Positions 60,420 through 64,000 of a DNA stretch of 64,000 nucleotides are shown here, in pieces. Every line of letters begins with the position of its first letter. Position 1 is the stretch's first letter. The stretch is from Paraspadella gotoi (lineage: Eukaryota; Chaetognatha): assembly GCA_051294375.1 (NCBI GenBank), contig CM119266.1, forward strand, positions 2,131,200 through 2,195,199. The letters are read 5' to 3'. The translations under genes were made by a program, and so were the position numbers. Under the pieces are notes generated by a model that saw nothing but the letters and a program-made list of their open reading frames with translations, did no database searches and had not been told where the DNA came from.

Positions 60420-61015
60420 GACAGGGAAAAAAAAAACAAAGCAGGAAAATGGCAGGGAAGAATGGGAAGGAAAGTTGACTTGGATGAGTGACTTGAGAAA
60501 ATAGTGCTCAGGAAAATACGGCAGGGAATAACGACAGGGAAGAATGGCAGAGATAAGTGGCAGGGAAAAGCGACAAAAATAAGTGACAGGGACGAATAGA
60601 CCAAAAAGCGAGGAAGAGAAATAAGGGTAGAAATGTCCGCCAAAGCGACACTAAATCAAAAACCCGCGCAAATTATTGGTTGGCATCGAGGCGGAGAGAA
60701 AATGGTGAGAGGGGTAGAGAGGAAGAGGAGAAAAGAGGAAGACAAAGAAAAGTCAAGACAAAGAGAATGAAAGAGAAGTTGAGAGAAGAGAAAATGGTGA
60801 GAGGGGTAGAGAGGAAAAGGAGGAAGAGGAGAAAAGAGGAAGACAAAGAAAAGTCAAGACAAAGAGAATGGAAGAGAAGTTGAGAGAGGAGAAAATGATT
60901 AGAGGGGTAGAGAGGAAAAGGAAAAAAGAGGAAGACAAAGAAAAGTCAAGACAAAGAGAATGAAAGAGAAGTTGAGAGAAGAGAAAATGGTGAAAGGGGA
61001 AGAGAGGAAAAGGAG
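60420..61015. repeat. Purine-rich tandem repeats (GGCAGGGAA and a 110-120-bp unit)
   Basis: Between about 60420 and 60600 the word CAGGGAA recurs every 15-30 bp. Between about 60690 and 61015 a unit of 110-120 bp containing AGAAAATGGTGAGAGGGG and GACAAAGAAAAGTCAAGACA is present three times. Confidence 0.85.
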
Positions 61016-61039
61016 TATTTTGAAATCTAATACTTTTCC

Positions 61040-61330
61040 TAACCTTCAACTTAATCCTGAATTCCTGATTCTATTCTATATTAAACCTTAATCCATTTCC
61101 CTAATCCCTAAACCTATTCTATATTAAACCTTAATCCATTTCCCTAATCCCTAAACCTATTTTATATTAAACTTTAATCCATTTCCCTAATCCCTAAACC
61201 TATTTTATATTAAACCTTAATCCATTTCCCTAATCCCTAAACCTATTTTATATTAAACCTTGATCCATTTCTCTAATCCCTAAACCTATTCTATATTAAA
61301 CCTTAATCCATTTCCTTAATCCATGATCCT
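61040..61330. repeat. 43-bp tandem repeat
   Basis: Six to seven units of about 43 bp: CCTATTCTATATTAAACC then TTAATCCATTTCCCTAATCC and CTAAA. Units differ by a few bases (TTTTAT or TTCTAT). CCTAATCCCTAAACC inside the unit resembles degenerate telomeric repeats. Confidence 0.92.
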
Positions 61331-61339
61331 TGAAAAAAG

Positions 61340-61696
61340 GAGAAGAAACTAAAGAGGTTGGGAGAATTAAACAGAAGTTCCAAGACATTTTCGCGGAAAT
61401 TCTTCATTTATTAGCATAAAAATGCAAAAGGGTTATCGTACGGTGGTTTAAAAAATTGGACATAAAATGGACACGAAAAGGTTTACAATAACTGAAAAAA
61501 ATACTAATTTTAAACTGACAGAACAAAATGTACGAGGATCAAAACTATCAGAATTCACCCACAGTAGTGAGAGAAAGAATTATTCAACGAAACTTAGTCT
61601 AAAAACATACAGTAGTGGAAGTTTTGATTAACTGCCGCCGAAAAATCCTCTCGAAACGCTTCTCTAGCGATAACTCCCCTCGCCCGGCCCTTAATT

Positions 61697-61747
<51 letters not shown>

Positions 61748-62592
61748 AACTATATTAATCGCACGAGTTGCGCTCCCGTCCTTGAGTTTCCGCGCGGATG
61801 ATAACAACAACGACGACAGGATCTAAAACGACAACAACAATTTTGACGATAACGATGATCACACGGGTAAAGTTAACATTAACCATTAATCATTAACCAT
61901 TAACCAAAACCACAGCAATATTAGATCTTTCAACATCATCGCAAGCACAGGGAGTTAAATTGATAATAGAATTAGTTTCAATATGAGAATTCGGTATGAA
62001 ACTAAATTATTTATTTGCCAAAAATTTTAAACTGTTTTTCAGTTCATCATGAGTGAAAGTATTTTTTACTACTACTGAAAAATAGTTTTAAATATTTGGC
62101 CAATAAATAATTTGCTTGTGTATAGAAATCTCATATTGAAACTAATTCCAACAGCAAATATTCCTACAATAATTTTGAAATTTGAATTATCTTCACTATA
62201 TTTCGATTTTTTCCTTTACATGTTAGTGTTTCCTTAACTTCCCTTTTATTTTCTCCATCCAACTAATCATCAATTTTGAGATAAAAACCCTTTTCTCCCA
62301 ACTTCACTCTTTCCCATTTTTTCCCCTTTTTCTTTTTCCTTCTTTTCCTTTTCTTCCCTATTTTTGAATACCCTTCCATTCCCTTCTGGCTCTCTGAATT
62401 TTTCTTCTCTTTTTCCTCCTTTCCTTTTTTTCATCTTTTCTCCATCCCTCATCCTCCCCCCTTCTCTTTCCTCATTTCCTCTCCTCTTTTTCTCTCCCTT
62501 ACCTTTTCTTTCCTTTCCTCCTTTCCTTCCTTTTTCCTTCTTTTCTTTCCTTCAACTTTCCTCCATCTTTCATCGTCCTCTCTTCTTTCTTA
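61340..62592. other. Intergenic DNA, pyrimidine-rich at the end
   Basis: No gene is supported. (CT)n at about 61698-61744. From about 62220 the plus strand becomes C/T-rich up to the gap. Confidence 0.5.
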
Positions 62593-63299
62593 NNNNNNNN
62601 NNNNNNNNNNNNNNNNNNNNNNNNNNNNNNNNNNNNNNNNNNNNNNNNNNNNNNNNNNNNNNNNNNNNNNNNNNNNNNNNNNNNNNNNNNNNNNNNNNNN
62701 NNNNNNNNNNNNNNNNNNNNNNNNNNNNNNNNNNNNNNNNNNNNNNNNNNNNNNNNNNNNNNNNNNNNNNNNNNNNNNNNNNNNNNNNNNNNNNNNNNNN
62801 NNNNNNNNNNNNNNNNNNNNNNNNNNNNNNNNNNNNNNNNNNNNNNNNNNNNNNNNNNNNNNNNNNNNNNNNNNNNNNNNNNNNNNNNNNNNNNNNNNNN
62901 NNNNNNNNNNNNNNNNNNNNNNNNNNNNNNNNNNNNNNNNNNNNNNNNNNNNNNNNNNNNNNNNNNNNNNNNNNNNNNNNNNNNNNNNNNNNNNNNNNNN
63001 NNNNNNNNNNNNNNNNNNNNNNNNNNNNNNNNNNNNNNNNNNNNNNNNNNNNNNNNNNNNNNNNNNNNNNNNNNNNNNNNNNNNNNNNNNNNNNNNNNNN
63101 NNNNNNNNNNNNNNNNNNNNNNNNNNNNNNNNNNNNNNNNNNNNNNNNNNNNNNNNNNNNNNNNNNNNNNNNNNNNNNNNNNNNNNNNNNNNNNNNNNNN
63201 NNNNNNNNNNNNNNNNNNNNNNNNNNNNNNNNNNNNNNNNNNNNNNNNNNNNNNNNNNNNNNNNNNNNNNNNNNNNNNNNNNNNNNNNNNNNNNNNNNN
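62593..63299. other. Assembly gap (707 N)
   Basis: The largest gap of the window, in a pyrimidine-rich region. Confidence 0.95.
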
Positions 63300-63560
63300 T
63301 TTTTTCCTCTCTTTACGGCTTTTTGGAGTAGAGTTAAACGTTATTTATCGTATATCTTTCCTCCGATTTGTGAGGTACAGTTATTTACGAATAAAACAAT
63401 TTCTTTAAAATTTTTTTTTTTCAGTCGACAATCATAATATTAATCAACTGCAATTGAAAGGATTTTCGCAATCAATTGCACAAAATTTCGCTATAAAAAA
63501 TTAAAAACTACTACTTATTTAAATTTAGAAAGTGAAGTGAATCTCAAATAATGAAACTAT

Positions 63561-63804
63561 TTATTTTCCGACTTTTCTACGCTTTAAAGCCACTCCACTG
63601 TACACTTCTACAGTCTTCGCCTGTTTTTTACGATCAACGTCCGAATTTCGATCCAACGCCCAAATCCTTGGCGGCAGACAAAGGGCTTGAGGCGCAACCC
63701 TGACTCGATGCTCCCGCCAACAATCGCCCGGCCTTCCTTCGTAGCGAAAGGTTTCTGGACCCGACCGAGCATAACATATCGTCAATTTCTTTCCCTCTTT
63801 ACTT

Positions 63805-63845
<41 letters not shown>

Positions 63846-63899
63846 ATCTCTGGCGGCCCGGTACCGAGCATAACGCTTTCTCCCTCCTCGCCCCATCAA
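63561..63899 (-). CDS. Uncharacterised ORF, doubtful
   Basis: A 112-codon minus-strand frame. About 75 residues are of mixed, protein-like composition (LTICYARSGPETFRYEGRPG and CWREHRVRVAPQALCLPPR segments); the rest is Arg/Glu repeat from a (GA)n tract at about 63808-63842. The word CCGAGCATAAC occurs on both sides of that tract on the plus strand, so the region may itself be a repeat. I recognise no family. Confidence 0.2.
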
Positions 63900-63969
63900 G
63901 GCCCCATGATATGTATTTCTCGCTAAACTGTTATGATAACTGCTTCACCCAAAAGACAATGCCGCGTTA

Positions 63970-63973
<4 letters not shown>

Positions 63974-64000
<27 letters not shown>
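63974..64000. repeat. (GAC)n microsatellite at the window end
   Basis: Nine GAC triplets, continuing beyond the window. Confidence 0.9.

Overview
This is nuclear DNA of a multicellular animal, most likely an invertebrate. It has GT-AG spliced genes, an MNX/HB9-like homeobox exon, a Patched-family membrane protein, a Ty3/gypsy element, a Penelope-like retroelement, two tRNA-derived SINE families and dozens of long (GA)n/(CT)n and (GAC)n microsatellites. The intergenic DNA is AT-rich. I cannot name the species. The assembly is a gapped draft with ten N runs, and several gaps are flanked by repeated sequence.

Left part (1-16.8 kb). An alpha-1,3-fucosyltransferase (GT10) gene lies on the minus strand at about 2.03-3.30 kb, recognisable but broken by several small frameshifts. 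A minus-strand Ty3/gypsy fragment follows at 5.6-8.1 kb: a proposed 232-bp 3' LTR, then integrase, RNase H and the C-terminal part of the reverse transcriptase, cut by a gap. At 9.6 kb a tRNA-Leu 3' half ending in CCA sits between 18-bp direct repeats. At 13.8-15.2 kb (minus) there is one large exon of an MNX/HB9-like homeobox gene; its homeodomain exon was not found.

Middle (17-31 kb). A 7-kb inverted repeat is centred on a 25-N gap. Its right arm holds an intact single-exon ORF of 517 aa, a membrane-anchored HXXXD acyltransferase/condensation-domain-like protein. Its left arm holds the same gene, truncated and full of small indels. Then come two hammerhead-ribozyme-like cores (26.9 and 29.6 kb), the second at the end of a decayed Penelope-like element with a GIY-YIG domain, and a tRNA-Gly-derived SINE.

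Right part (33-64 kb). A DMT/EamA transporter (SLC35G-like; eight exons seen, 5' end missing) lies at 33.0-35.5 kb. From 37 to 49 kb the DNA is mostly repeats: tRNA-like SINEs, minisatellites and microsatellites, plus a direct duplication at 46.6-48.8 kb whose left copy is strongly shifted towards G. A complete 19-exon, 916-aa Patched-domain protein gene occupies 50.28-56.52 kb. One of its introns contains a 39-bp minisatellite that copies the splice donor, and another contains a SINE. The rest (56.6-64 kb) is repeats, gaps and one doubtful ORF.

I see no operon-like or functionally linked cluster. The genes are independent single-copy loci in repeat-rich DNA. The most unusual items are the tRNA half with target-site duplications, the splice-donor minisatellite, the hammerhead-like cores, the large palindrome with unequal arms and the G-shifted duplicate.
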